Below are positions 24,001 through 47,181 of a stretch of DNA of 64,000 bases, piece by piece. The stretch lies in assembly GCA_947044365.1 (NCBI GenBank), contig OX345637.1, forward strand, positions 6,349,201 to 6,413,200, read 5' to 3'. The DNA is from Petrosia ficiformis (Eukaryota; Porifera; Demospongiae; Haplosclerida; Petrosiidae). A program made the position numbers and the translations under genes. Each line of letters begins with the position of its first letter. Positions within the stretch are counted from its first letter, which is position 1. A model generated the notes under the pieces. That model saw nothing but the letters and a program-made list of their open reading frames with translations, made no database searches and was not told the origin of the DNA.

Positions 24001-25936
24001 CATCAGGACTATATCATTTCCAGACATGAACGATAGTATAGCTTCCTGTTGTTTGTCTTTTAAATCTTACATTCATTTTTTCTGATACAGGTTCAACAGC
24101 AACCTCCATCTTATATAGGGTCTGCAACATAAAAATGAACATGTGAAATTTTTTTCTCTCGCTACTGTAGCAGGATGGGCTTACTGAGTGGATTGTAAAT
24201 GTAACAATAAAACAAAGCTTCGCTTCATTTTTGCGTAGAAAATTCTGATAAAGATACTTCTGCAGAGAAAGGGTTAATTTCACTCAGGTGGCAAAACACT
24301 TTTATTTGTCTCACAAACGTTATCATGCAAACACAAGGCAACATCCTACACAATGATGGTGTGAGACAGAAGTTACAATGTTTCCCTGAGAAACATGCCA
24401 GCCAATTCACGACTCGGTTGAAGTGTGTTTTTGGCACAGCTTCTATCAAAACGCGCCCCAAGTTCCAACTTTAAAGGATGGGGAATACATGTATACTAAC
24501 CTTAGGCTGAGAGCAAACAGTGTGCAAACAGTGGACACACAGTGAGACTTGTACTTCTCAGGAGGTTGGGCGGAGTTTAAAATTTAACCCTTTCTCTGCA
24601 GAAGTATCTTTATCAGAATTTTCTACGCAAAAACGAAGCGAAGCTTTGTTTTATTGTTACATTTACAATCCACTCAGTAAGCCCATCGTGCTACAGTAGT
24701 GAGAGAAAAAATTCTCATGTGTTCATTTTTATGTTGCAGACCCTATCTTATACATTATAAAACTTTATTAATAAGTACTTTATTAAGCCTTCAGAACAAA
24801 CGTTATACAGTCAGTTGGCCAGACCCTTCTTTCATAGTAGGCCTTAGAGGTTGGGTCTGGCTCCATGAGAATTAGAATTTAGTATGTGAGGCAAGATTAG
24901 CAAAAAGGATTATCAATAATTATATTAAATACAATTATACATGCAGGAATAACATTGTCCTTGTCTGCGTTAGTTGCAATCATGCACAATCGGCTATCGA
25001 TTAATATAGATTATAGCTAGATGTATACAACAATATAGCAATTATCCCCTTTACAGAGTGACCTATATCTTGGAGAGAATTCAAGCCACATAGGAACTTC
25101 TGAAACATGTGCACAATATTATGTATGTAGTGAATATATTATATTGAAACTATTAACAAAAGCAACATGCAAAAAAATACAAAATAAATCCTCTCACTTT
25201 TATCCACCTGCATTTCCCTAGTTTGACTTTCTTCAACAGGATTTACTAATGAATGTAGTGGTTGATCTGTAAGGTCAACTGGTTGCATGGTTGGTTTTTG
25301 TTCTGCTTCTGTGCTAAGCGAAGAATTTGAGACTTCACTTGTGTTTTTAGGAACTATTTGGTTTCCATCTTCTTTGCAAGTTTTGGAATTTTCATCATTT
25401 GGATTGGCATGAGAATCTATGGAGAAATTGACGATTGGGGTTTTATTTACTTTGGCATCTTTCACCACACTTTCATTATCTGGATTCAAGGAAGTTGCTT
25501 TGGGAGGAGTAGTGCTTTGGGTTTGTTTAGGGGCAGATTGAGGAGAATCCAGGCCATGATGAGAAGAATTCATTGCAGTTTTAGAATCTTTTAACTGTGC
25601 AGTTTGTTGACCGTGAAATTCGACTGCATCAACAAAATTGTCTTCGAAATTGTCTCTTTTATCAGTTGATATTGTAACAGTGTCCACTTCAAGCCGAATG
25701 CTAACCTTATCACATTCTACACAAACAATAGCATTTTCTTCTCTATATAGTTCTTCACTACAATTGTAGCAATATTTCATTACATTCACATATGTCTTCT
25801 CAATAAACTCTGGGTTACATTCGCTTTTTTCAATTTTAAACTTTGGCCTGCAGTCTAAACAAAAAACGTACTTTGGGTGATTTAACGATAGCTTTTTTTT
25901 GCAAAAAATACAGAAATTGACAGACTTGCTCGCCAT
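1..25936 (-). CDS. RNF213-like: RNF213/mysterin-like giant AAA+ ATPase and E3 ubiquitin ligase (3' part beyond left edge)
   Basis: RNF213 is a cytosolic AAA+ machine with E3 ligase activity, linked in vertebrates to lipid droplets, vessel integrity and ubiquitin coating of intracellular microbes. Traced exons give about 3867 codons, close to the position just before the RING in the vertebrate protein, so RING, shell and C-terminal domains should lie left of base 1. Visible family signatures: two CxxC zinc ribbons at the N-terminus, a disordered Ser/Thr-rich linker, a CBM20-like segment, N-arm helices (for example WMGVLPLLHE), LPLPTYEEVVVCT before AAA2, Walker A motifs SSGMGKS, GETGCGKT and GKPGSSKS, and INRLEKHFV after AAA4. 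The death-domain exon between linker and CBM20-like part is not in the vertebrate protein as I know it. A TATAAAAAG box at 25976-25984 lies about 40 bp before the ATG at 25936. The family call is secure; individual junctions are less so. Confidence 0.93.
2266..3741 (-). other. AAA4 ATPase core, the largest exon of the RNF213-like gene
   Basis: A 1476-bp exon. Order: MVVCIENRLPLFIIGKPGSS with the P-loop Lys at about 2907, Walker B region VVVLEEIGLAED at about 2973-2982, GISNWALDPAKMNR, the FFGLRDFYTMIK motif, LRNFSGHSEI, YGSSFPKDREYTQ and ALINRLEKHFV. Vertebrate proteins read LDEVGLAED where this one has LEEIGLAED, so the first acidic position is Glu rather than Asp. The exon ends at the donor AG|GTTAGACT (2266). 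The open frame continues past it only by chance, because the acceptor at 2212 resumes the family sequence ADAFVGYQPDTAS. Confidence 0.9.
4847..5252 (-). other. AAA3 ATPase core of RNF213-like protein
   Basis: Two exons (5135-5252, 4847-5073) carry a canonical Walker A GETGCGKT near residues 2534-2541 and Walker B TVLFFDEVNTTEALGLIK, followed by sensor-region sequence AACNPYK. AAA3 is one of the two catalytically important ATPase sites in the family, and this copy keeps Lys, Thr, Asp and Glu. The phase 2 junction AT|T (Ile) leads to the next exon reading HDEETIKSLQAAGLGF, matching the vertebrate order. Confidence 0.9.
5300..5650 (+). mobile_element. MITE family A copy (degenerate)
   Basis: It carries the family marks CTATGATTGCTTTG near the left, ATTAATTGACCGAG and CACAACTTCCTTAA in the middle, and GATGGCCCTACAGG at the right. 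It lies in the 2.56-kb RNF213 intron 5253-7816. Family defined at 62526-62829. Confidence 0.6.
5660..6870. other. Intronic stretch without recognised gene
   Basis: Part of the 5253-7816 intron. It holds a C10-11 run near 6449 with G runs beside it (6420-6510), and a moderately GC-richer patch 6290-6800 of likely transposon origin. Short open frames there have no recognisable domain. No exon of the host gene is expected here, because the flanking exons join in phase. Confidence 0.5.
6875..7002. mobile_element. Foldback MITE, 128 bp
   Basis: Almost the whole element is one palindrome. The left arm TACCGTTTTCGCGGTTCATA is mirrored at the right end, with CATAGCAACC / GGTTGCTATATGG near the centre. 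It is bounded by TA on both sides, consistent with Tc1/mariner-type insertion. GC-richer than the host intron. Confidence 0.8.
7590..7785 (+). mobile_element. MITE family A copy (internal deletion)
   Basis: Left part CTATCTATGATCACTGTTTG, middle CACCCATTATTTTACC and ACTTAATTACATATGCAACG, right end AAAGCAAATCATAAGGATGG followed by CTCTGTGGGCCATAAAAA. In the same intron as the 5300-5650 copy. Confidence 0.55.
9461..9716 (-). other. AAA2 nucleotide-binding exon of RNF213-like protein
   Basis: Exon with a P-loop near residues 2086-2092 (SSGMGKS). It is preceded by a beta strand (SIIQVVLST) and followed by the VRRLADML helix. The paired LIHFNISHS near the exon end corresponds to the LFHLDVTSS strand of the vertebrate AAA2 module, where a Walker B would sit. 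The next exon (9206-9376) continues with WLLFQILILGGLAD, matching the vertebrate FLFKLLILQYLMD. An intact GKS suggests nucleotide binding; catalytic competence cannot be read from this alone. Confidence 0.8.
14082..14433 (-). mobile_element. MITE family A copy, inverted
   Basis: Ends CCTATGACTGCTTT and AAAGCAATCATAGG are inverted repeats with one mismatch. The inside carries the reverse-orientation family marks TTAAGGAAGTTG and CGGTCAATTAATGG. It fills RNF213 intron 13916-14618. Confidence 0.75.
16861..16898. repeat. Perfect 16-bp stem, 6-nt loop hairpin
   Basis: TGCACTCATAAATTGT is followed by TGGCTG and its exact reverse complement. Intronic. Too short for an animal pre-miRNA; origin unknown. 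Confidence 0.8.
17205..17690 (-). mobile_element. MITE family A copy, inverted, with extra sequence
   Basis: Left end TTATGGCCCATAAGGCCATC corresponds to the reverse of the family right end. The middle has GGCTTGGTCAATTAATGGGC, and the right end is CGCAAAGCAAGTATAGGGAT. Longer than other copies. Confidence 0.6.
17967..18013. repeat. CA-rich microsatellite
   Basis: Runs of CACACA with interspersed CATA, within an RNF213 intron. Confidence 0.9.
20155..20919 (-). other. CBM20-like region of RNF213-like protein (two exons)
   Basis: Exons 20758-20919 and 20155-20345. Sequence such as INFHAVINP...SFELLIL, then HILYTYVVKTLNNEYKFEDLC, aligns by eye with the region of vertebrate RNF213 described as a CBM20 starch-binding-like beta domain (FHAII... 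then YKYVIYN...). In vertebrates this domain has been tied to glycogen or lipid-droplet targeting. The aromatic glucan-contact residues cannot be judged without a structural alignment. It lies just before the alpha-helical N-arm and just after the death-domain block. Confidence 0.55.
21600..21745. repeat. Dispersed repeat family C, copy
   Basis: Shares CTACCATGGTAACCATTTGA and AACCATGTCTAGT...GCTGGTGTTCAGAG with copies near 28370, 29236 and 30350. Intronic in the RNF213-like gene. Confidence 0.6.
21980..22246 (-). other. Death-domain exon in the RNF213-like gene
   Basis: A 267-bp exon with acceptor ttctag and donor G|GTAAGG, roughly residues 247-335. It reads as a death-fold helix bundle: WKMIGKELGLPSAELNSL, then DAYMKVMHYWQ, then an aromatic/Leu helix FIWDVFLKIL. 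The pattern W-k-x-(I/L)-(G/A)-x-x-L-G-L, then an acidic spacer, then a helix ending in W is typical of death domains in adaptor proteins. It joins exon 1 in phase 1 and a 41-bp exon downstream in phase. Death domains recruit other death domains. Here the module would place the ATPase/ligase in a signalling complex, but that is inference. Confidence 0.78.
22578..22820. mobile_element. TA-flanked MITE with ~72-bp imperfect inverted repeats
   Basis: Left end TAGGGATGTCAAA and right end TTTGACATCCCTA; arms continue with AACACAGGAG / CTCCTGTGTT. TA at both ends matches a Tc1/mariner-type target duplication. The open frame across it is a by-product. In RNF213 intron 1. Confidence 0.8.
23275..23750. 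repeat. CpG-rich inverted repeat with a central perfect palindrome
   Basis: TAGTCTCGCG...AAGACGG...GTCTGGAAACTCTCA...AAACTGTG on the left is mirrored as CACAGTTTTGTGTGAGAG...TCCAGAC...CCGTCTTTTAAC...AGTCTCGCG on the right. At the centre, 23538-23587 is a perfect 23-bp stem around a TGCG loop. Clearly GC-richer than the surrounding intron, so probably transposon-derived. Confidence 0.75.
24114..24746. repeat. Near-identical ~165-bp inverted repeat in RNF213 intron 1
   Basis: Arm 24114-24279 is mirrored at 24582-24746 with few mismatches. Landmarks: GGTCTGCAACATAAAAATGA, CTTACTGAGTGGATTGTAAA, GATAAAGATACTTCTGCAGA and their reverse complements. The spacer is about 300 bp. A further weaker pair (TGGCCAACTGACGTTTGTTC at 23814 and its mirror near 24790) suggests a larger decayed foldback element of about 1 kb. 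Confidence 0.85.
25198..25936 (-). other. RNF213-like exon 1: double zinc ribbon plus disordered linker
   Basis: Residues 1-246. Two CxxC...CxxC ribbons are visible: C9/C12 with C26/C29, then C56/C59 with C72/C75. They are followed by about 170 residues rich in Ser, Thr, Pro, Asn and Lys with no obvious fold. Vertebrate RNF213 also opens with a CxxC zinc ribbon followed by a long disordered stretch, which supports assigning this exon to the same gene although intron 1 is 2.95 kb. The open frame runs on to 25139, but those residues are probably intron: the donor A|GTGAGAGG at 25198 leaves phase 1, which fits the acceptor of the death-domain exon exactly. A stand-alone zinc-ribbon protein ending at 25139 is the alternative. 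Confidence 0.7.
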
Positions 25937-25975
25937 TCTGCTTTCTGTACCAGTAAGTTCAGTAATATTGGCCGG

Positions 25976-25984
25976 CTTTTTATA
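25976..25984 (-). promoter_or_regulatory. Probable TATA box of the RNF213-like gene
   Basis: TATAAAAAG on the minus strand, 40 bp before the start codon at 25936. If it positions initiation 25-30 bp downstream, the 5' leader would be only 10-15 nt, which is short. Confidence 0.45.
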
Positions 25985-26256
25985 GGGATTAATGACATCA
26001 TTTCGATTGCATCATAGGTTACACCTTCATGTATAATGCTTTGATAAATAAAAACCGCACCCATACCTAGAATAATCCTGCTGTCAGTTACATTCAGAAA
26101 TACCATGCTAATTGTAGAGCTGCATACTTACACTAACTACAATTTTTAAAAATCTTGTTTCAGGTTTACATGTATTGTGAATTGGCAGTGTTGGTCATTC
26201 CCATTGGTATTGTGATTCACACCAGCTTATTTTTTGCTGACTATATGTAATATATA

Positions 26257-26490
26257 TAGTATGCTAATAGTCCTATATACAAAATATAGGACCTGAGTTT
26301 GTGTCCGAGGATGTGATATAGCCCGAGCCTGCGAGGACACAAAACAAGGGTCCTATATTTAATATATAGGACCTATTAGCATACTATAATATACAATACA
26401 TTGTATGATGGTGACATCTCCTGCATAGTGTGCACATGGATATAGGACTCACCACATCAAAGGGATGATGTCACCATCATATTATATATA
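26257..26490 (+). mobile_element. Family B composite element: two palindromic modules
   Basis: Module 1 (26257-26385) is bounded by TAGTATGCTAATAG and CCTATTAGCATACTA. Module 2 (about 26400-26490) is bounded by ATGATGGTGACATC and GATGTCACCATCAT. The same two modules occur in the opposite order and orientation at 61714-61975. About 320 bp upstream of the RNF213-like start codon. Confidence 0.8.
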
Positions 26491-26757
26491 TATATATATA
26501 ATATACATATATATAAGAGGTTTCTCCTCTCAAGGTATAACAGAGTTTTACACTATGTATATAAAAAGTATAGCCATACTGTATTAGCTATGTATGCCAT
26601 TAGCCTACAGACGGTTTTGAGCTTACTTGCTTACTAAGCCTTTTTTCAAGTGTTTACTAAAGTGGACGAAATAATTGCCTTTGACATGTTTCCTCCTTGT
26701 TATCATTTGTGGAAACTCCCCTGTGGCACTCTAAATCATTTGTACTACATTTCTTAT

Positions 26758-26903
26758 AATAATAATTCCCATGAGAGTTTCCACCTCCAGACAGCCACTA
26801 ATTAAACGCAAATATTATATATATAATTATAATATATCTATGTACTCACTGTGTTTAATTAGTGGCTGTCTGGAGGTTGAAACTCTCATGAGAATTATTA
26901 TTT
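26758..26903. mobile_element. Foldback MITE
   Basis: Arms of about 53 bp: CATGAGAGTTTC...CCTCCAGACAGCCACTAATT is mirrored by AATTAGTGGCTGTCTGGAGG...AACTCTCATG. The short AT-rich centre holds no coding content. Confidence 0.85.
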
Positions 26904-27519
26904 ATATATAAATTATATTATATATATATATATATATAATTATATATATATATATATATACATAATATTTATATATTATTTATATATAATATTATATATG
27001 TACTATATATATATAATTATATATATATACATATGTGGAGGGGCCTGGTTTTGGCATGTTTCACAAGCCACGAAACTTTCTAGCTTATTAATTATTCATG
27101 AGGCATATTCAATTAAATTTCAGTTCAACAAACAACACGTGACCAGACTGCACGTGCACATTATAACAGTAGCACTGATGTAGCCTACCTGAAAGATTGG
27201 ACTACTTGTCCACTTTGGAGATGGTGGCTCTGCCCACAACTCAAAAAGACATCACTACAGACTCTAAATTTCTTTGGAAACATTTATGAAAAAAGTGGAG
27301 GGCCATGGCCACCTTGGTTCTGTCACCTATGTATTATATATATACCAAATATTGGTTGAAATCACGCATCAAAATAACTAATGCATCTAGAAGATGCAAG
27401 AGACATAAGTAGCTGTAAAACGAACATATGATATGTCAATAGAATTGTGCTAAAAATGTTACTTACTATGACAATGTGCTACATATACACAAGCTTTTGC
27501 AGCATAGTTACATATATAC

Positions 27520-29164
27520 ATGTACTATATAATATAACAAACACATTATCAATTCTTGGAATCAGCTACTGTTATTATATTTATGGTAGGATTGATATGA
27601 TAGTATCTGAGAAAACAAGTCAATTATTACCACTATAAGGTTGGCCAAACACATCCCACTGCCTGTAAAAAATTAATGTTATTTTAACCCTCATGGTTCC
27701 ATCAGTTTCAATACAGTATTAATAATATCTTTCTGAGACTTTATCTTGGTAGGTAATTAATGTTTACAAGTAGTAATTCCTTTGATCTTGATCATATAAG
27801 GTACATGCCACAATAAAGAATTGACATCATAAATCAATTAGTAATTGTTCCAACTTCTGTGGTTTACAACAGATGTTATTTGTTATCATAAATTATGTAC
27901 ATACTAATTAATCTGGGATGAGCAAGCAAAATCTGTTGTTTTCACAGATGTTAGAGTGGGAGTGATAATAATACACCACATGTTGTACCTATAACTGTAT
28001 TAATATTGTACTATGACATGTACTTTATATACTAGTCAATATAAATCAAGATGCAATGAAACTATATAGTACATGTAAGTAAATATTACCTACAAGAAAA
28101 ACAAATCAGCATTGAGAAAACAAATTGCATTGAAACTGCTGTAAACAACTCAAGATTAAAATAACCTATTACTTTTTACACTATAGATAAAACAAGAAAA
28201 CTGCATATTGCAATTGAATGAAACAATTGTAGCAATACATGTATAATACAAGTGATTCTGTGTTGCCATCTTTGCTTACAGTTAATTTATAAAATATAGC
28301 TATATAATAATAATATATATAATTATATATATTATATATATTATAATAAATTATATATAATATAATATGCTACCATGCATATGGCAATTGTTTGATGTGG
28401 TTAGGTGTATATCTTTATTAAACCATGCCTAGTTGGTATAAGCTACCTGCTGGTATTCCAAGGTTTATGTGGATATACCCTCAGCTCTATGGGTCTCATG
28501 CTATATTCTACTCTACAGTAGGCGATATATCTGGCATATACACCTCCTTAATCAAGGTTTGTATATTACATAACAGTGTAATGGCCTCACAGCACTTTGC
28601 CTACAATTATTTTCATGTTCCTACTCCTAACATATGTAGTAGCTACTACAGAGTAATGGTGAGATTATTGAAATTGATGATAATAATTATTATTAAATAG
28701 GTGAATATTTACTCATTAGATAAAAAATTATTTGAATATTAAAAATCACAGTCATTAGAGCCTTAATATATAATTATGTAAGTACATACATACACACACA
28801 AGCAAACATGCATGCATGCATACAGCATACATATATAAATACATTATAAGCCAATATAATATATATATATATCTATGTAGCTACATGTAGCTATTATATA
28901 ACATATATAACAAACACAATGTCAATTCTTGGAATCAGCCACTGTTATTGTAGCTGAGAAAACAAGTAAATTATTACCACTGATAAAGCATTTGGCCAAA
29001 CACATCTCACTGCCATCACTTCCTATACAATAGATACTATGAAACAAGAAAACGTACCGCATATTGCAATTGAAGCAATACATGCATAATGCAATGATTC
29101 ACTTAATTTTTGCTTACAGTTAATTATATTATTATATGAATATATTATAATAATTATATTATAG

Positions 29165-29219
<55 letters not shown>

Positions 29220-30510
29220 ATTATATATATATATATGTTACCATGGCAACTGTTAATGTGGTCAGGTGTATATCTATAATAAACCATGGCTAGTTGGTGT
29301 ATATGCCAGTATATAATTTATACTACCTGCTGGTGTTTAGAAGTTTATGTAGATATATCCCTCAGCCTTATACTGCTCTACAGCAGGCAGTATATCTGGC
29401 ATATACCCTCCTATAACCGGCATGGCTTTTCTATATTAGATATAATTATATACATGACATTGTATATTATATATATTATAATAATTATATATATAATTAT
29501 ATTCAAATTTTAATTAAGGATAATTGGAATAGTACATTAATAATATTGATTCTTTAGTATAAAAGTAGCTCATTTATCAAGTAAGAAAGTTGCTTAAAGT
29601 GCCAACAAGATCAGCATCAGTTATATGATTAGTATACATTATAAGCTAATAAACTATATTATACCACCAAACTATATATGCTTGGCTACTCCAAAAAACT
29701 TAAAATCCCAATGTTGTAAAGGTAATTGATTAATTAAAATACAGCTAAGTAGTTGTCATTATTTAATTTGGTATCTGTATACATGAGATTATTGCTTATT
29801 AACTACTTGCTATATATATATATTATATATATATATTATATATATATATATATATACATGTAGTAGGTAGGCACATACATACACATACAAGTGAACATGC
29901 ATGCATATATATAAGTATACGTTATAAGCTAATGCATATTATACATGTACCATATAGCTAACATAACAAACACATAATCAATTCTTGGAATCAGCCACTG
30001 TTATTACATTTACAGTAGGATTGATATGATAGTATCTGAGAAAACAAGTCAATTATTATATATACCACTGATAAGGCTGGAATCGTTTGGCCAAACACAT
30101 CTCACTGCCATCACTTTCTATACTATGAAACAAGAAAACTGCTCGAAGCAATACATGCCGCATAATGGAAATGGTTCTGTCACCTAATAATTTCATTTTT
30201 GCTTATAGAATTATATAAAATTATATATATATATATATATGGCACACATTCTGTGGATCTTCAGTTTGCGCAATACAATCTGTTGCGCAAATTCCCAGAT
30301 TGTGCGGAACACATATATAATTATATATATATATATAATAATTATATTGCTACCATGGCAACCTTTTGATGTGGTTAGGTGTGTATAAACAATGGCTAGT
30401 TGGTATATATGTTATCTTCTGGTGTTTAGAGGTATATCCCTCAGCCTTATAACCTTCTCCACAGCATGTGTTATATCTGACAAATAAACTTCCTATACAT
30501 AATATAATTC
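27520..30510. repeat. Triplicated intergenic repeat block (includes family C)
   Basis: Part 1 (TCAATTCTTGGAATCAGCCA ... GAGAAAACAAGT ... GGCCAAACACATCTCACTGC) occurs at about 27536-27661, 28908-29022 and 29961-30110. Part 2 (CTACCATGGCAACTGTTnnATGTGG ... CTAGTTGGT ... CTGGTGTTTAGA) occurs at about 28370-28560, 29236-29430 and 30350-30500. The order is kept, so these are diverged tandem duplications separated by (TA)n tracts. Confidence 0.75.
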
Positions 30511-31126
30511 AATTTCAATTAATGATAATTGGAATGGTTAATTGATTAATTAAAATTATACCTAAATTGTAATTCTAATCATTATACTTTGGCATTTGTG
30601 CTATTAGTAACTACTTGCTATATATACATGTAGTTGTACTGTTTTGCAAGTATGTTATAACACCTAAAAGAGGGTTGTATCTGATCATAATTGACCAAGG
30701 TCTGTATCTGTGTGTTGAGTGGGCAGATTTGTTTTCTATAGCTTCATTATTTAACCACACTAACAAAAGTTTCAGTTTGTGAAGGCAATTAAGAAACCAA
30801 TTCACATCACAAATTAATATTGCTACAACTGATTGTAGCTTCCTTTGAAACACATACACTCAACACTATACAAATGTAATTGTTATAGAGACAGTGATAG
30901 GGTTCCAGCTAGGGATCAAGTATAATGTATTTCATATTAGACCATGTAAATTAAATAGCATATTTAAAAAATTAACTTTATAAGCAAAAGGAAATAAAAT
31001 GCACTAAATTTTGTTTTGTGCAAACTATGTACAACTATCACAGTTCACTGATTGAAAAGAAATAGATTGAGTTTTTAAAAACATGAATTAATACAAAGTG
31101 GAATATTAAATGATCAAATTAAGTGA

Positions 31127-46298
<15,172 letters not shown>

Positions 46299-47181
46299 TG
46301 AAAGGAAATAGATCTGCAATTATTACTGTTACTAAAATAACTAAGGGTGTGGTAATTCCGGAAATTCCGGAAATTTCAGGAATTTCATAGCTAAGCAGCT
46401 TAGAGTATATAAAGTTACATCATGTTTTATACAGCACTATATATTACCATGAAACTTTAAATTCAACAGACAATTGCAACACTTACAGAATAACTAACTA
46501 TAAACTATGTATATCTATAGCATGCGTAGGTCATGAATAATGTACTACAATTATTGTATAGTACACTATTGAATAACTGGTCAATTACATTAAAACATTG
46601 TTACAGTACTAATACAACGAAATATAGTACTACAACTTAATATATAATTATAGTAATACAATTATATATAGTAATAGTATTATTTTAGTGAAAGTACTAA
46701 TAGTATTAGTACTTTCCTTATGTTTTATTAATATTATTATAATTATAATTGTTTATTATTACATGCTGATTTGCAATAGTATGTTCATATTATTATAATA
46801 TTTATTACATCACAAAATACATATTATACACAGTTACTCATCATTATCAACAAATCCTTAGTGGTATATTGCCCCATTTTTGTTATTATATTACCTATTT
46901 TAATTTGTAATCAAAATATTAAAGAAACAAGTTTTTGTTAATATAAAATCTTTATACCAAATGAGTAAATGCAACAAATGAAACAAAAAGAAGAGTACAC
47001 ATTAGTATACAGACATCACAGTTCTAGAAGTTTCTAAAATTAAGCTAATAAAAGGTACGAGTCACCAAAAATACACAAATGAAGGATATTAAATAAACAG
47101 AAGGAACGGATGAATACTAAGCAAACAAGCATACTATTAAGATTCCAGAACTACATGCACACAATTATAATTAAAGTTAAA
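46299..47181. other. Intergenic spacer between ADAM17-like start and the secreted-protein gene end
   Basis: AT-rich with no gene. It holds the GGAA motif cluster at 46351-46386 near the ADAM17-like start and simple TAGTACTATA/ATTATAAT strings at 46550-46830. Confidence 0.6.
46351..46386. promoter_or_regulatory. Triple GGAA-type motif cluster upstream of the ADAM17-like gene
   Basis: GGAAATTCC (46360-46368), GGAAATTTC (46369-46377) and GGAATTTC (46379-46386) lie 53-88 bp before the start codon, preceded by AATTCCGG. The strings resemble kappaB half-palindromes and ETS or STAT sites. Function is inferred from motif shape only. Confidence 0.35.

Larger units (their letters stand above)
355..25936 (-). 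other. RNF213-like: Exon model of the RNF213-like gene
   Basis: Coding exons in transcript order: 25198-25936, 21980-22246, 21103-21143, 20975-21042, 20758-20919, 20155-20345, 19741-20024, 19404-19678, 18686-18907, 18445-18628, 18328-18383, 15578-15821, 15429-15524, 15241-15364, 15018-15179, 14619-14963, 13332-13915, 12990-13155, 12720-12961, 12373-12660, 11474-12312, 11282-11415, 11154-11228, 10424-10512, 10228-10366, 9976-10165, 9461-9716, 9206-9376, 9023-9125, 8778-8967, 8546-8720, 8293-8408, 8034-8228, 7817-7978, 5135-5252, 4847-5073, 4713-4795, 4445-4578, 4294-4407, 4028-4177, 3799-3974, 2266-3741, 2110-2212, 1853-2062, 1657-1793, 1115-1603, 601-1028, 355-536. The phases agree throughout with these choices. 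Weak points: the 21042/20919 junction, the acceptor near 15179, the GC donor after 9023, and the donor at 1115 versus 1119. Confidence 0.75.
25985..31126. other. Intergenic region between RNF213-like start and ADAM17-like end
   Basis: No convincing gene. Contents in order: family B composite palindrome 26257-26490, foldback MITE 26758-26903, TA-rich satellite 26920-27030, and a block of triplicated diverged repeats 27520-30510 with (TA)n runs. Short open frames within it lie in repeats and lack domains or splice context. Confidence 0.6.

Noticed and set aside
24066..24119. Exon-like segment with acceptor tgttgcag and donor GTAAGA (reads TLYKMEVAVEPVSEKMN)
   Set aside because: Phase 0 on both sides does not fit the phase 1 joint of exons 25198 and 22246, and the acceptor belongs to an inverted-repeat arm. 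It could still be a rare alternative exon.
25139..25197. C-terminal hydrophobic tail (YFVFFCMLLLLIVSI) of the zinc-ribbon reading frame as a membrane anchor
   Set aside because: A good donor at 25197 precedes it and joins in phase with the death-domain exon; the tail is most likely read-through into intron. Not fully excluded.
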